From Heliocidaris erythrogramma (lineage: Eukaryota; Echinodermata; Echinoidea; Camarodonta; Echinometridae): 64,000 nucleotides of DNA. Where the stretch lies: the NCBI GenBank assembly GCA_025617745.1, contig CM046861.1, positions 14,314,283 to 14,378,282 of the forward strand. The letters run 5' to 3'. The first letter of the stretch is position 1. Each line of letters begins with the position of its first letter. The notes below the pieces were generated by a model. The model worked only from the letters and a program-made list of their open reading frames with translations, was not told the DNA's origin and ran no database searches. The position numbers and the translations under genes were made by a program. Of this stretch, positions 1-12,599 are shown one piece after another.

Positions 1-1340
1 TCGAAATTCTTGAATTATAAAGCCTTTGAACCATATTACCTACATAGAATAGTTATGCATTGATTATACTCTTAAAGCTTGTTTAGACGGCTTATTTTAC
101 ACGGGTTGATCAGATAGACACACGGAGAGAAAGGAGAAAGAAATAAGGACTCTTTATTATTGTACAGCAAAACATCAAAACCTCAAGCACCGTTTAACCG
201 ACAAACTTGGTGAACTTTTGTCGTATTTCTGTCTGACAGAGGTCATTTCTATTTTGAAGAAAATGGTTATCTCATTTCAACAATGTTTTATTATGTACAG
301 AACAGGACTGTATATTTCAAGTACAATTTCTAATTAAAGCACAGTCATGATCAGCATTGTTTTGAAGACATCCGCTTTAAGAACAAAGCAAAATGACAAT
401 GGAATTCCTAATCCATGAACGAATATAAGGTGACTGATTGCTAGTAAGAATAGATATACTATCCGCCGTGACGAGCATGTTATTTCCTTCTTGTAAGCCA
501 ATATAATACTCTGCAGCTATTTCATTACTGTTATTACCCACGCCGATGAAATCCACGCCGATGAAATCGGCAGGGTTATGTAAAGGGCTTCGTATGTTTG
601 TTTGTTTATTTGTTTGTTTGTTTGTGTACAATATAACTAGAGAACTGGTGAACGGATTTGCACCAAATTTTCAGGGAATGTTCGGATAGTGACAGGAAAG
701 AATCGATTATATTTTGGTGATGATCAGTTGACCCCTGCAAATTCTGTGTGACCTTGAAATTTTGACCCCAACTTCAGTTCGGATAGTGACAGGAAAGAAT
801 CGATTAAGAAAAGAATCGATTAGATTTTGGTGATGATCGGTTATAGGAACTTCAGTTCGGATAGTTTTTTTTGTTTTTAAGAATATTTTATTACTTCCTT
901 TTTCAAAATAACATTTTTCACAATAATCAAGGTAAAATACACAAACAAATATATTCACATGCAGTATCATTGTGCCAAATTACATAATAATAACAATAAG
1001 TAACCATAATATTTTACATGCATGTATTAAATAGTAGATTATGCCAAATCTGGAAGTCTTTATTGCGATAAAAAAAGAAGAAAAATATAAAATATAAAAT
1101 ATAGTGACAGGAAAGAATCGATTAGGGAAAGAATGCAACTACTCTGTAGCGCCGCTAAGGCGTGGGTCTGCCGCCTTTGACGGTCTTTCTAGTTGGCCAT
1201 GTTAAGACTACGTATAAAATTAAACAAATCACAAAATCATTGTTCTATAGAACCCTATGACCAGTTAAGAAGACAGAAATACAAAAAGGAAGCATAGACA
1301 GAAGTACGAAAAGGAAGCATAGACAACTTATGACTTTTAT
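1..1340. other. Gene-free stretch with short repeats
   Basis: No coding region is recognisable. A TTTG-type microsatellite sits near 597-625. The motif GTGACAGGAAAGAATCGATT recurs at about 689, 786 and 1104, so this is a degenerate minisatellite-like patch. The segment around 870-1010 looks like the reverse complement of a LINE 3' tail (T-rich start, AT-rich body), but no reverse transcriptase remains. Confidence 0.5.
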
Positions 1341-1344
1341 CTTA

Positions 1345-2170
1345 AAAGGAAATCAAATCTTAATGACAGGGTGCTCTGAAAGAGGAAAAATAATAGAAGC
1401 AGATTGGTGAAAGTTTGAACGAAATCGGACAAGCAATAAGAAAGTTAAGACCTTTTGAAAGTTGTATATCACTATATACATATGGGAATTTGTAATTGAC
1501 TTAATGTCACTGTGATGTAGTGGCGGCCAACTCCCCATTTTGCTCCAACATACAAAATAATTAAATGTTATTACTCACGAGGATCTTTTTTTTATAATCT
1601 TTCGTGAGGACCTATAACATATGCTTTATCCAATATATTTTGATTAATGTCCTGTTATAGTCAATTCAAATCAAATCATTCAATTCAAATCATTTTATTT
1701 CCAACAATAACACTTACAAATAATACAGAACATTCATTATATCAATTACAAAGTACACAAAAAGTACAACAAATTTCGTTTAGAATGTTCAAAATACAAT
1801 GGAAAATAACATATGAAGGAAAAGAGAGACCCACTAAAAAGACAAGCTTGTAGTATGTGGGTCACTCAAATAAATAAATATGAAGTGTGACGGACTACGG
1901 GAATAAAAAAAAAGAGAAGAAAAAAATAAAAAAATAAAAGAAATTAATGATACTTTTGTGTACGATTAATGGGAGAGCCGTCCGCAATATGTAACAATCG
2001 ACTATTAAACCGAATTGTCAATTTGTGATTCGCATAGATGTATAGCGATTTCATTTTTCGAACATCCATAACTGTCTTTTCCCTTGTCCGATTTCTTTCA
2101 AACTTTCACCATCCTGTTTTTCTTATTCTTCTGCTTTCACACAGATCATCTTATTACTAAGGTTGGATTG
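1345..2170. repeat. Dispersed repeat, paired inverted arms
   Basis: The segment near 1345-1440 is similar to the reverse complement of about 2060-2165; both carry a TTTCTTTCAAACTTTCACCA-like core. A further copy of the right arm lies at 9395-9575. Between the arms, about 1640-1860 reads as a minus-strand LINE 3' tail (ATTTGAATTGAA-type repeats). Foldback architecture is inferred; the arms are diverged. Confidence 0.5.
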
Positions 2171-2493
2171 CTGATATGATACGTATCAAACATAATAATT
2201 CTCTGATGACGTTGTTTATGCCTTTATTGAGGTTAGCGGTGAGATTTCTGACACCCTTTGGACATGTTCTACATGCACGGGGTTTCATTATCTAGATTAG
2301 ATGAAGCGCCTCTATTGACATAGTTACACACATTGATAACGTCATTTCTGGTTACTTTCAATATCAAGCACTATAACTCTGATTTAAAAAATCATTTACC
2401 ACATTTTAACCACAAGTTTTACATTAGCGTATCCAGTCCAGGGTGGAAACACTCCCTCCCTATAAAATCCAAATCAAAATTCAAATTCAGTGT

Positions 2494-3289
2494 CATTAAA
2501 GGGGAAGTCCGGTCCAAAATTACTTGGTTTTGATAGAAGCAGAAAAATCAGACCAACAGATCAAAAAAGGTTTGAGGAAAATCAGACAACTAATAAGAAA
2601 GTTATGAATTTTTAGTGGCATGAAAAACTGGAGAAACAATGAAAAATCACTAGACAAATTGGCAACTCAGTCATGAATCTGTGATGTCATGGGTACACAA
2701 CTCACCAACTTTTTTGTCTATATTCATAATACAAATTTAATTTGTTGTCAAAGAATGTGATTTCCTCATGACTTGAACCAACTTATATTTATAGTAATAT
2801 GTTTTTGCATTTATACACTAATACAGAATAAATAATTTTCTGTAAAAATCATGAAAATATGAATATTTATACAATATACATAAAAGATGAGTTTTTATGG
2901 AAATGTAATATTTTGAAAACAATATCAATATTTTGAAGTTCATGAAATATTTTGTAACTGTTTATACATGCAAAAACATATTACTATAGATGTCTTGGGT
3001 TCAAGTTGTGTGAATATTCATATTCTTGGACAAAATTTGAGAATTTGTATTATGAATATAAACAAAATTATTGGTGAGTTGTGTACCAATGACATCACAA
3101 ACCCATGACTGAGTTGCCAATTTGTCTAGTGATTTTCATTGTTTATCTAGTTTTTCATGCCACTAAAAATATTCATAACTTTCTTATTAGTTGTCCGATT
3201 TTCCTCAAACTTTTTTTGATCTGTAGGTCTGATTTTTCTGCTTTTAATACAACCAAGTTATATTTAGACTGGACTTCCCCTCTAATGAT
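2494..3289. mobile_element. Foldback MITE with about 300-bp inverted arms
   Basis: The left end reads TCATTAAAGGGGAAGTCCGG and the right end is its near reverse complement (ACTGGACTTCCCCTCTAATG). The arms stay complementary for roughly 300 bp each, including the CATGCCACTAAAAA and TTGGCAACTCAG segments and their complements, around an AT-rich centre. There is no coding capacity, so it would be a non-autonomous DNA transposon moved by a transposase elsewhere. The superfamily is not determined. Confidence 0.8.
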
Positions 3290-3379
3290 AACTCCCATGG
3301 AAACCTTGATTTTGATTGGCTGTTGAGTGATGTTACCATGGAAGTTACCATTGATAGCAGAGTTACCATTAGTGCCACT

Positions 3380-4240
3380 GGCGTAGACAGGGGGCATCGG
3401 GGCCATGGGCCCCCCTATTCAGCCACTAAAAAAAAGCGAGAGCGAGAGCGAAAAGCGGGGGAAATGAGAGAAAAAAGGCCTAAAAAGGGGCTATAAGATT
3501 TTTGAAAAATTCCCTGATGTAGGAGGGGATACCCCTCCCACCCCCGCTCGGTCTCTTCGCTCAGTGGTGTATCTAGGGGGCAGGGGGCACGTGCCCCGTG
3601 CAGCACTTGGAGGGGGCGCAAAAACGCAATGGAGAGAAAGAAAAATAGGGGGAAATGAATAAAAATCATAATCTTTACGGATCACCGCCCAAATCCGCAG
3701 GGTAAATGCACTAGAAATCTAGTATATAATTCTTAAATAGCTTGAAGGGTTCAAAAAGTTTGAAAAAATAAAGATGTAATTGCTTTGCTCGGTATTATTA
3801 TGCAAGTAATTATGACTCCTGCTAAATATTGCGCTCCCAATATAGGATAAAGTGGATAAAATAGTATTTGCAAATGTTCAACTTTTGAAAGAAATCTCAA
3901 CTTCAGATCGCCTTGCTGAATTTCTCGACTCTTTCTCAAGCCTATACGCTAGAGTTTTTGTTAGTTCTGCTCCCGATTGTAGAAGTGAGTGAATAGAAAA
4001 CCGTTTATCAATGTATAAAATTCGAGCTTCTCTACCATTCAACTGCGGTGTTCAAATGCAAAATTAAAATTTCCTGGGTAAAATGCACAAGAAAATTAAA
4101 AATTGAAAAATTTGCCGCTCGGTCGCTTCCCCCCTCGCTTGTACAATAACGTAGATAAGTTTGGGCACTCGGGGGGGGGGGGGGGCGCCTAACTTCATTG
4201 TTTGCCCCGGGCGCCATAATCCCTAGATACGCCACTGGCT
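3380..4240. repeat. Degenerate GC-rich dispersed repeats
   Basis: Several short blocks contain variants of GCCACTGGCGTA / CAGTGGTGTATCTAG next to G or C runs (for example near 3380, 3562 and 4170-4240). Similar blocks recur near 4890, 35199, 45362 and 46170, so this is a dispersed repeat family. Open frames across it are low-complexity and I do not regard them as genes. Confidence 0.45.
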
Positions 4241-4249
4241 TCGCTCCCT

Positions 4250-4830
4250 CACATGCGAAATGTTGCGTCCAAATAATTGAAAAGCGGTCCGGGCGCCGAA
4301 CTATAACTTTCCACCTAAAAAAATTGTTTGATACTATCTTTCTCTCAAATTTGCTAAAAGGTCAAAGCTTTTGCGCTTCGCGCGGGAAGGGGGGAAACTC
4401 CCCTTCCCTTCACCCATCCCTGTTACATACAGTGCAGTATTACGTCCAAATAACTGAAAAGCAGGCAGGGCGTCGAACTTTCCGCCTAAAAAAATGTTTG
4501 GTACGAGCCGTTTATGTTTCTCTCAAATTTGCTAATAACGTCAGAGCTTTCGCGCTTCGCGCGGGAAGGGGGAAACTCTTCCTCCCTGCACCCACCCCTG
4601 TTACATACAGTGCAGTATATAATTGCGTCCAAAATAACTGAAAGCAGCCAGGGCGTCGAACTTTCCGCCTGAAAAAAGTGCTACGAGCCGTTATCTTTCT
4701 CTCAGATTTGCTGTAAAACGTAAGAGCTTTCGCGCTACCTTGCACCCACCACCTGGGGAGCACGCTTTTCGTGCTCATCACCAATTTCGCACTCTTCGCG
4801 TGCCCCACAACCGCCCCCTAAAATGAAATC
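4250..4830. repeat. Tandem repeat, period about 180 bp, three copies
   Basis: The phrase GTCCAAATAANTGAAAAGC starts at about 4266, 4444 and 4627. Each time it is followed by a TTTCCGCCT-type segment, CTCAAATTTGCT, a GCGCTTCGCGCGGGAAGGGG segment and CTGTTACATACAGTGCAGTA. The third copy is incomplete. No protein is supported; the frames crossing it shift between units. Confidence 0.75.
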
Positions 4831-4839
4831 CTGGCTATG

Positions 4840-7800
4840 CGGTTGGATCCTTCACGTCTGCCCCCCCCCCCCCTATTGAAAAATCCTGGCTACGCCTGTG
4901 ATAATTGGTAAGTTTTATGCAACGCGCCCAGGACTCCTCCCAATTTAGCAATTTGAATAAAATAACCAAAATGAAATGATAATCCAACCAGCATAGCTTA
5001 AAGCTGGCGCAAGCCCCCTTTTGTGTATACATTTTTCATTGGATTTATTATTAGGAGAATTCTATTGTGTATTTGTATTTTCTTGGAAATGAAAAATAGA
5101 ATATGAAAATATGGAATACGAATATGCCCTACTGAAAAAAAAAATAACTCGCAATATCATCTTTGCAAGTTCATGTACAGTCTAAAGTATATGTATAGTT
5201 CATCTCATGTGATTCACCTCATTATTGAACATAATGTAACATGATAGGTAGTTTGCTGTAATGGGCAAGAGAAATGGATAAACCGGGGAAAGGGAAAGAG
5301 GGAAGAAACAAAAGGGTTGTCTGAGAAGATCAATCCGATTGATAGTAACAAGACATTAAATCACAAAACTAATCCCCTGCCTGGCCGCGTGAGGGAAATT
5401 CACTCAAACCTTCCGTTTACCAATTATGACACGTCACTCTCACCCTCCCATTGAAGACTATAACCCCCCTAAATACCGGCAATCGGGGTCGCTCAGTTTC
5501 ATTCCAAATGCCCCCCCCCCTCCCCCTTATCAATGTCTGCGTACGCCACTAGAGGAGTTTGCAGAAGTTATGTTTGAATATCACTATAAAGCGATCATAT
5601 TATGGTTTTGAGAAGCATGACTGAAGCATGACGGAATACCACGCGCGGTACTTTGAGCGTCGCCTGTGAAACCAAAGAAACAACTCATTAGAAATGGTAG
5701 CAAATATGCAGATCTCTCAATAAATAGCGAAGCAAACAATATATGAGTTCATAACCATGACTGTTATGACATTTGTGGGACACACACATACGTCAGTACT
5801 TTTTGCGATTTTGGAAACTTACCCTTGTCATCAAATCTTTGCAGGATCACGAAGTCCTCACTCTACCAAACATTCCAGTTTAGGTAAGATTACGTTCTTT
5901 TCAATATTGTATTTTTATTTATTTCTTTCTGTTGTAATTTCCAGTGATGTGTGTCGCAAGCGAGGAGTAATTCTATTATATATGCTGCGTGTGTAATCTT
6001 AAATATAAAGGTAAAAACTAAGAAAGACCTCCTAACTGCCCCAATAAACGGTGACGGGTACCCTGATACAAGATTCAGGAATCCGACTATTGGTAAATTA
6101 ATTTCCTTTTGGGGACGAGGGGCTCCAGACTGGCAACCCCCTCCCCGCCTCTTACCAGGTGCACTGAATGGGGACTCAGTAGGAAGAAATTCCTGGAGTC
6201 CTTCGCAGCGTCTTTATCAAGGTATTTCTGCTAAGGCCTAGCCCAGCAAACAAATGAGAACGTTCAAACTTTTAAAGAACCTTTTTTTTTTACGTCCCAG
6301 GAACATATTGTGTTCCCTACAAGGTAATTATGATACGCAATATATTACATGTATCGTAGATGCATAAATTAGTAAATTATTTTTGTTCTGTGTTCAGTGA
6401 AAAAGAAATCACCATGTGACAAAAAGCATTAAAATATGAAACTGTAATACATGTCCTTACATTGTAGTAAATGACTCATGTTTTCAACATTGCCTACATC
6501 ATAGATTCTTTTAAGAGGGATCTCCTTTTCCCTTCTTTTATTAAGTAAATCTGCCAAGCTCAAAGCAAATATAAATTGAAAATTGGAATGTTTTGGCATC
6601 TCCTGATCGCGACATTAGCACGTACGCCTGATGAAATTACCGTGTATTCAGACACTTGGTAAATAGAATGTAATGACGCCAAAGTCAGTTCTCCTTTGTT
6701 ACGTCGGCAGTTTAAAGGGTACCCCCCAAAAAATCGCTCTGTATGTTAGTGGTTCCATGTCGCTATACCTATGAGTTATCACAGAACTCCTTGTCTATAT
6801 ACTTTATTCAAAATATGAGCTCTAAATGTTGACTTTATAAAGAGATATTGCAAGTTGAAGTACACTCTCAATAAACAATACAGCTACTTGTGAGGAGACT
6901 AATCTACGTACACGTACGCGCTCACGTAGAATAAGGACCCGCGCGGAAACGAACTCGGAATCGGGTTCCGTTAACTGTTAACCCATAGAAGGCCTGGTAC
7001 AGTGTTTTGAGGTCGGTTTTATACATTCTAGGCTGTATACGAATCATTTTTTTTTGGGGGGGGGGTGGGGGTGCTTGGTATACTTTATTAAAGAAACATC
7101 AAAATCACTACGTCTACCTCCTTGCATGACATCAGAAATTCTTGCACCATGACAAAATAAGACGGATGTTACAATTTCAGACTTTGTTATTCTGAACGAA
7201 CAAAATCCAAAAGATTTACCCTTTGATCGCCTTTTAAGCCGAAGAAGCCTATAACTCACAAGCTTAGCTTTCTCCTTAGGCTCCTCCATATTTCACTTTT
7301 CTTTTCAGCCCAGTCTTTTCACTTAATACTGCATGCAAATATAGATATGAGGTACTCACATTCTTTTATTGTCTCTCTGACAATATATTCCATGTTCGCT
7401 TGTACCATTAACATTGTTTTGTACCATTCATATTGTGAAAACTTTGTAAATATGAAATGTGAAACAATAAATTGAAACTGAAACTGAAAGAATGCTGTCC
7501 AATTTTATACAAACTTCATATCTGAGAGAATGTGTTATTATGTTTCAAACCCTTTAATCCTTCGAATGGCATATTTTCAATTCAACAAACGGTCTTCTTC
7601 CATGTAATTTGCGTGACTCCCTTTTAAACTCCATTTTTATACTGGCAGGAAGCAAACGAAAACCCACTTCTTTTATACTTGTGTAAGAGTTTCTTATTAT
7701 TAGTGAATAATATATTTTTGTACATATACTTCAGGTGTCTTGAAGTTGAGTATGGTTTGATTATTTCAGTCACTCCATCATTAACTGTCGCGTGAACTGT

Positions 7801-9390
7801 AGACATCCTGGGTTTCTGAGAGGTGGCGTAGCTCGAGGGTAAGGGGTTACGTGTTCCCTAAACGATTGGTAGCATAACTTAAAAGGAGAACTAATTATGA
7901 GGTAAAGGAAGTGAAGAGAGCATCTTGGCTTCCCTCCCTTTCGACACCACCCCCCTTATTGGTGACCTTAAGGCAATTACCAACACTTGTTTACAAGGTT
8001 TTCTCACATTTCATCCATGTTAGTACCTCCATGATGCCAGTGCCTCCTCAATATAGCTGGTCCCAATGCACGCTCTACCGTTGTTTCTGAGGACGTTCAT
8101 TTATCACGATACGGTCGTCAATCATGTTTCATTATTAACTTCGTTAAACATTTTGTTGGTTTGGGCCGGCATCTCGTGTTAATTGAATGGGGTCATCCCA
8201 GTAGACCGTCGTGACGGCACACGAGACTGAAATGGTCGGTCTAGTGAACCCAAGTACACAAGTACGACGAGACCGACATGTCGTCCTTGGGCTATCGGTC
8301 TCGTGGGCCGTTAGCCTAGTGCACTGTCGGTCTCGTGACCTGTAGCCTTGCTGAATTACTTTTATCCCTTTAAGGCATTTTTTCTTTGTTCATCAGCTTA
8401 AGCTATTCCGTACTTAAATTTTGTACTTTGTCATCAATCATCTACCTCTGGTATGCAAATACAAGACTTTGCACATCGTTAAAAGAGATTCAAATTTGCG
8501 GGGGAGCAATATATTGACAAAACCAATGCTAAAATCCGGATGAAATATTTTCCCTGTGATCATGATAAATGAAAATGAAAATTTGAATTGACTTCTATGT
8601 GGTTGAAATACAATCCCAACACTGAATATGTACGTCATACTTGGTTGAATGTATGATCCATTTCTTTTTACACTGTACAGTTGAAACCAGGATTTTTTTT
8701 CGGGATCATTACAAACAGAACGCATTTGAACTGATATAGGTAGGTGCGATGAAAAACACAACAATAAATATCTATGTCATGCTTGAATTGTTTGGATGAT
8801 CCTATTATCTGTACATTGTACAGACGGAACCAGAATTCTAAAACACCACATGTCGTCATGAATAAAGTGACAAAGTTCATTCCCCCTGCTTTCGTCTTTC
8901 ACCCTCAAAGATTTATATCCTCATTAAGTTTTAAACTAAGTGTCTCCCAGAAAACTATGCTGCCACGAACTGTTAAAGAAAACATAAAGTGACATGCAAT
9001 AATTTCAAGGTTCTCATAATTCATAATCAGAATCCGTATCAGTCCTAAATCATGATTATAACATAGTGTTTACTTAAAGATCATAATGAATGTTATGTTA
9101 CGGCTCTTATGACATATGCTCACTGTGTTGCGGTCGATGTTTGTTTTTAAAGTATTTTCGAAATGAAAAAAAAACAATATGACATCATTATTTCAGAGAG
9201 CCATTCCAGTTTCATTAACAATGTAAACAAAATTTTCTTGTTCTTCCATGAGAACTAAAATGCCATTTTTTCAAAAAAATATTGCTTCGTAGGATCTTTA
9301 AGTAGTGCCGGGAGGGAAAATGAACTTCGGGCAAAACCGCAAAACCTATCATATTTTGGTGGAGACAAACGGGACAGGAGAGTTGACCGC
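4840..9390. other. Gene-free stretch, minor repeats
   Basis: I see no recognisable gene. A segment ending AATAAATTGAAACTGAAACTG (about 7385-7491) resembles a CR1/I-type LINE 3' tail. Two diverged units of about 145 bp lie side by side at 8541-8690 and 8691-8840. A cluster of GGTCTCGTG-like motifs in both orientations spans 8198-8345. A 40-base stretch at 5844-5883 is flanked by good splice consensus but has no recognised coding partner. Confidence 0.4.
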
Positions 9391-9394
9391 CAAT

Positions 9395-9575
9395 ATGTTG
9401 CAAGCATCGACTCACCAAAGTATGAGATTCGCATGGATTTAGTGATCTCATTTTTCACACATGCATAACCTTTCTTGTTCCTTGTCAGATTTCTTTCAAA
9501 CTTTCACTATCCTATTTTCATTATTTTCTGCTTTTACACAAATCATCTTATTACCAAGGTTGCATTGCCCTTTGA
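9395..9575 (+). repeat. Copy of the dispersed repeat seen at 1991-2170
   Basis: It shares the order CGACT, GATTCGCATNGAT, CATTTTTC, CATCCATAAC-like, GATTTCTTTCAAACTTTCAC and ATCATCTTATTAC with 1991-2170 in direct orientation. No coding content. Confidence 0.6.
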
Positions 9576-9595
9576 TGTTCATATGTACTGTTTAA

Positions 9596-9668
9596 TTTAA
9601 AAAAAAAAGATGTAAAAGATATACAATTGTCATGTTTGTGGAAAATAAATAAACTTTGAAACTTTGAA
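9596..9668 (+). repeat. LINE-like 3' tail
   Basis: An A-run is followed by a short AT-rich body ending AAATAAATAAACTTTGAAAC TTTGAAA, typical of 3' termini of CR1/Jockey-group retrotransposons. No upstream reverse transcriptase is seen, so this would be a heavily 5'-truncated copy. Tentative. Confidence 0.35.
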
Positions 9669-9900
9669 AAACGTTTGACCCTTGTGATTTCAGTTGATAG
9701 TTCATAATATAGGCTACACCTTTGTCATTCGCATGCTATTTTCTAGGCTACAGATTAGTTAAGGAATTCCTTCTTATTTACCCATTTACCATACACCTAT
9801 GTCGAGGGTGGCAAATGATGATTAATGCATTACCAAAGGACATTATGACGACCTTCGCACCACCAGATATGTGTGAAAACAACCCGCAAACAACATACCT

Positions 9901-10048
9901 GGGTCCCGTTTCATAAAACTTGTTATCAGTAACAACTGCCACATTTTTAAGACAAATTTGCTTTCGGCCAATCAGATGGAAGGATTTCAGTAGTTTATAA
10001 CAGTTATTGCACATTGTTATTGATAACAATTTTTATGAAATAGGGCCC
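9901..10048. mobile_element. Short foldback MITE, 148 bp
   Basis: It starts GGGTCCCGTTTCATAAAA and ends TTTTATGAAATAGGGCCC, near-perfect terminal inverted repeats of about 35 bp that also include the CTTGTTATCAGTAACAA / TTGTTATTGATAACAA pair. MITEs with a GGGCCC-TTTCATAAA type end are common in marine invertebrates. Non-coding. Confidence 0.8.
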
Positions 10049-10104
10049 TGATGATGTAGAGTTGGTTTGTGAGGGAGTATACTGTATTAGTGCCTTTATT
10101 TGGG

Positions 10105-10218
10105 GTAACCTCGCTAGTCATAAGGACCGCTATTCATAAGGACCGTTATCCATAACGCGTGACTAAATGAATAGCCCTTATTTATGAATAGCGGTCCTTA
10201 TGGATAGCGAGCGAACCC
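10105..10218. repeat. Hairpin built from repeated AAGGACCG units
   Basis: The left arm contains CATAAGGACCGCTATTCATA followed by a second partial CATAAGGACCGTTATC unit. The right arm carries the complement (TATGAATAGCGGTCCTTATG) and ends GCGAGC opposite GCTAG. The arms could form a long hairpin in DNA or RNA. Confidence 0.65.
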
Positions 10219-10219
10219 C

Positions 10220-11018
10220 TTCATTTGTTACCGGAATTGTATCAGTTTGCCGTAGTATGGGTCCGATGGACGACGGTTGACTTCGAATGTCGTATAAGTG
10301 TTGCTGTTGTGGACTTGTGGTCATCATTCTTCTCTTTTTTACACTGGAGAATAATGGCAAGTAAACAGTCCTCACAATCATTTAAGATGATTGCCAATTT
10401 GCAATGATCTTTCGGATTACAACGTCGAACGTGGAAATGAACAGAGCATGAAGCTACAAACCAAGCTTCATGAACAGAGTTCAAATTCCTGGCTAGGATA
10501 CTCAAAGCTTACTTAAAATCTAGTTATCAGGATGAAAGAAACTAACGCTTGCATTCTTTTGTCAAAATCATGTACGGCCCTACAAAAAACATCATCTACC
10601 ACTTCGGTATTCAGATCTGCAAGTAGACTGAATTCTGCAATATGAATACCACTGATTTCATCTGAATGAATGACAATCATATGACAATGCCCTAGGCAAG
10701 TGTATTGAATACGGTACATTGTCATTTGTTTCCTCTTGTCACACATGATCATGTTTTTATCGCAAAAAAGTACAAGTATACAGATGAACATTTTTCTCTC
10801 TTTTCACAATTAAAGCCACCAAAAAGGTGAAGGTGTACGATTTATTGTTCGACTGCATGGGCCATGGCATGGGCAACGCCTCACATCAATGATTCTATAT
10901 AATGGGCACAGTGCAATAATTTATGTTTGTTTCTTATTAACCGGGTCACAGTTTTCGTTCTGATACAGTCATGTGTTTATGCCAGCTGGATTTCTGCACT
11001 TTTCAAAGTGATTGAAAA
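10220..11018. other. Gene-free stretch
   Basis: Only short open frames without recognisable domains; I see no repeat structure of note. Confidence 0.4.
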
Positions 11019-11089
11019 GTGTCGTAGTCAAGTGGTTTAAACACTTGACTGGAGATGCAAAGGTCGTGGGTTCGATCCCCTACAAGCAC
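11019..11089 (+). repeat. tRNA-derived SINE head
   Basis: A tRNA-like 71-base segment has an A-box-like TAGTCAAGTGG and a perfect B-box core GGTTCGATCCC. It lacks well-paired acceptor ends, as expected for a SINE head derived from a class II (Ser/Leu-like) tRNA. A second, minus-strand member with the same GTGTCGTAGTC...CTTGACTGGA order lies at 45622-45705. It abuts the foldback element starting at 11099. Confidence 0.6.
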
Positions 11090-11098
11090 TTAAATGTC

Positions 11099-12006
11099 CT
11101 TAAAGGAGAATTACGCTCAAAAATAAAGACGATAGTGTTCAAAGGTGTTATTTATTCCTACTTGTTAGACTATATGGCTTCGCGTCAAAATATACGAGAT
11201 CGATACGAATCAAGATTTTCTGAGCAAAATTTACCATCTGCTAGCAATATGTATCGTCTGCTAGCAGCACATGGGGGCTGCCATTTTGTTTATGTGTACA
11301 AGAAGATTTTCTTAATCCAAATGCTCAATTGCCTTTTTCAAAATTAAAAACCCATTTCAGATTAAAAATATAGAATAGATATGTCAATTTAAAATTTAAA
11401 CTGAAGATTTCCTTATATATTTCTGTTGAAAAATCGATATTCGCTTAATAGAAATCTATTTTCTCGATACTGGACGTATGGGACGGAGCAAATTAATTCA
11501 AATTTTATGGATGCTTCTTCCCTGAGCATCTATAGCAGCAAACTATGCATTCACCTGCTTTCGGATCATGGACTTGAAAAGTCAGAATGCATGCTGCATA
11601 TATTATGTTCTGCTCTGTTTGGCAAACCCAAGAAAATAGATTTTTGTTAAGCAAAACCAGACAATTTAAAAGTATCATTATAAAGATTTAATTTTTATAA
11701 TACATGTAAACACCCATATTTTTCGTCACATATGGGATTTTAGGTAATGAAGAAAATCAATTTAGGATTTGGATTCAAAATATCTTCCTGACTGGAACAT
11801 TTCTCAATGGTTCATGTACAACTCCAAATCAGCAAGAAAATGGCAGCCCCCATGTAAATGAGTAGGAGACGATACCGGGTGTTGCAATATCTTTATTTAC
11901 ACACTTTTCTGATATCTTATTAGAAAATGATTTAAGCCAATAAGTAGGAATATATTACACCTTCCAATATAAGTAAATTTGTAATCAGGGGTTAATTCTC
12001 CTTTAA
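11099..12006. mobile_element. Foldback MITE, about 0.9 kb
   Basis: The left end CTTAAAGGAGAATTACGC and right end GTTAATTCTCCTTTAA are reverse complements. Internal complementary pairs continue inward: CACATGGGGGCTGCCATTTTG on the left, AAAATGGCAGCCCCCATGT on the right, and TATCGTCTGCTAG against GAGTAGGAGACGATAC. There is no transposase. Confidence 0.75.
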
Positions 12007-12239
12007 TTGAGGCATTGCATCGGCATTGCTTTCCGCCGCCCAGGTATAAAATGGGGACCCGGTATGCAGAATTTAGTTGATGTTTACGTTGTTTGGCCAG
12101 CGTTGTGCGCGCCTGGCTAGAATGTTTTCCAGTGAGTGAAGAATGTGCACACAATGTGCGCGGGCAAGCCTGAATTCGAAAATCGGGATAATTATATATA
12201 TAAACGGCTAAGAGGCGTCGTAGATGTATTACGAAAATA

Positions 12240-12300
12240 AATAAATCCTGGATAGTGCAGTATTAGTAGCAGTAGTAGTAGAAGTAGTGGTAATAGTGAG
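12240..12300. repeat. (AGT)n microsatellite, left part
   Basis: AGTAGCAGTAGTAGTAGAAG type repeats run up to the left end of the MITE at 12305. They resume after it near 12606-12670, suggesting the element inserted into a trinucleotide tract. Confidence 0.7.
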
Positions 12301-12304
12301 CTTT

Positions 12305-12594
12305 CGAACGTGTGGACTTGAACGCCGTCCTATATTTTCCCAGCTACAATGGACTGCTTTGTGCTAGCTGCATACCGCACTTTGTGCAAGAGCGGCTCAC
12401 CCGTCCACTGGCTTCTCCCTCGTCCACCAGTCAGATCGAGAACGCGTCAAACATGGTTTTGCCGTCTTCTCTAAAACGTGAACCTCCTTCACCCATTGTT
12501 AGCTTCATGCTTCACCTACTTTGTATGTAGTCAACACAAAGCAATCCATTGTCGCTGGGAGAATCTAGGACGGCGTTCTAGTTGACACATCCGA
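12305..12594. mobile_element. MITE with about 85-bp terminal inverted repeats
   Basis: The left arm contains GAACGCCGTCCTATATTTTC and CCAGCTACAATGGACTGCTT. The right arm is the reverse complement with few differences (CTAGGACGGCGTTC, AAGCAATCCATTGTCGCTGG). The interior has no transposase; the 72-codon frame across it is not recognisable as a protein. Confidence 0.8.
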
Positions 12595-12599
12595 AAACT

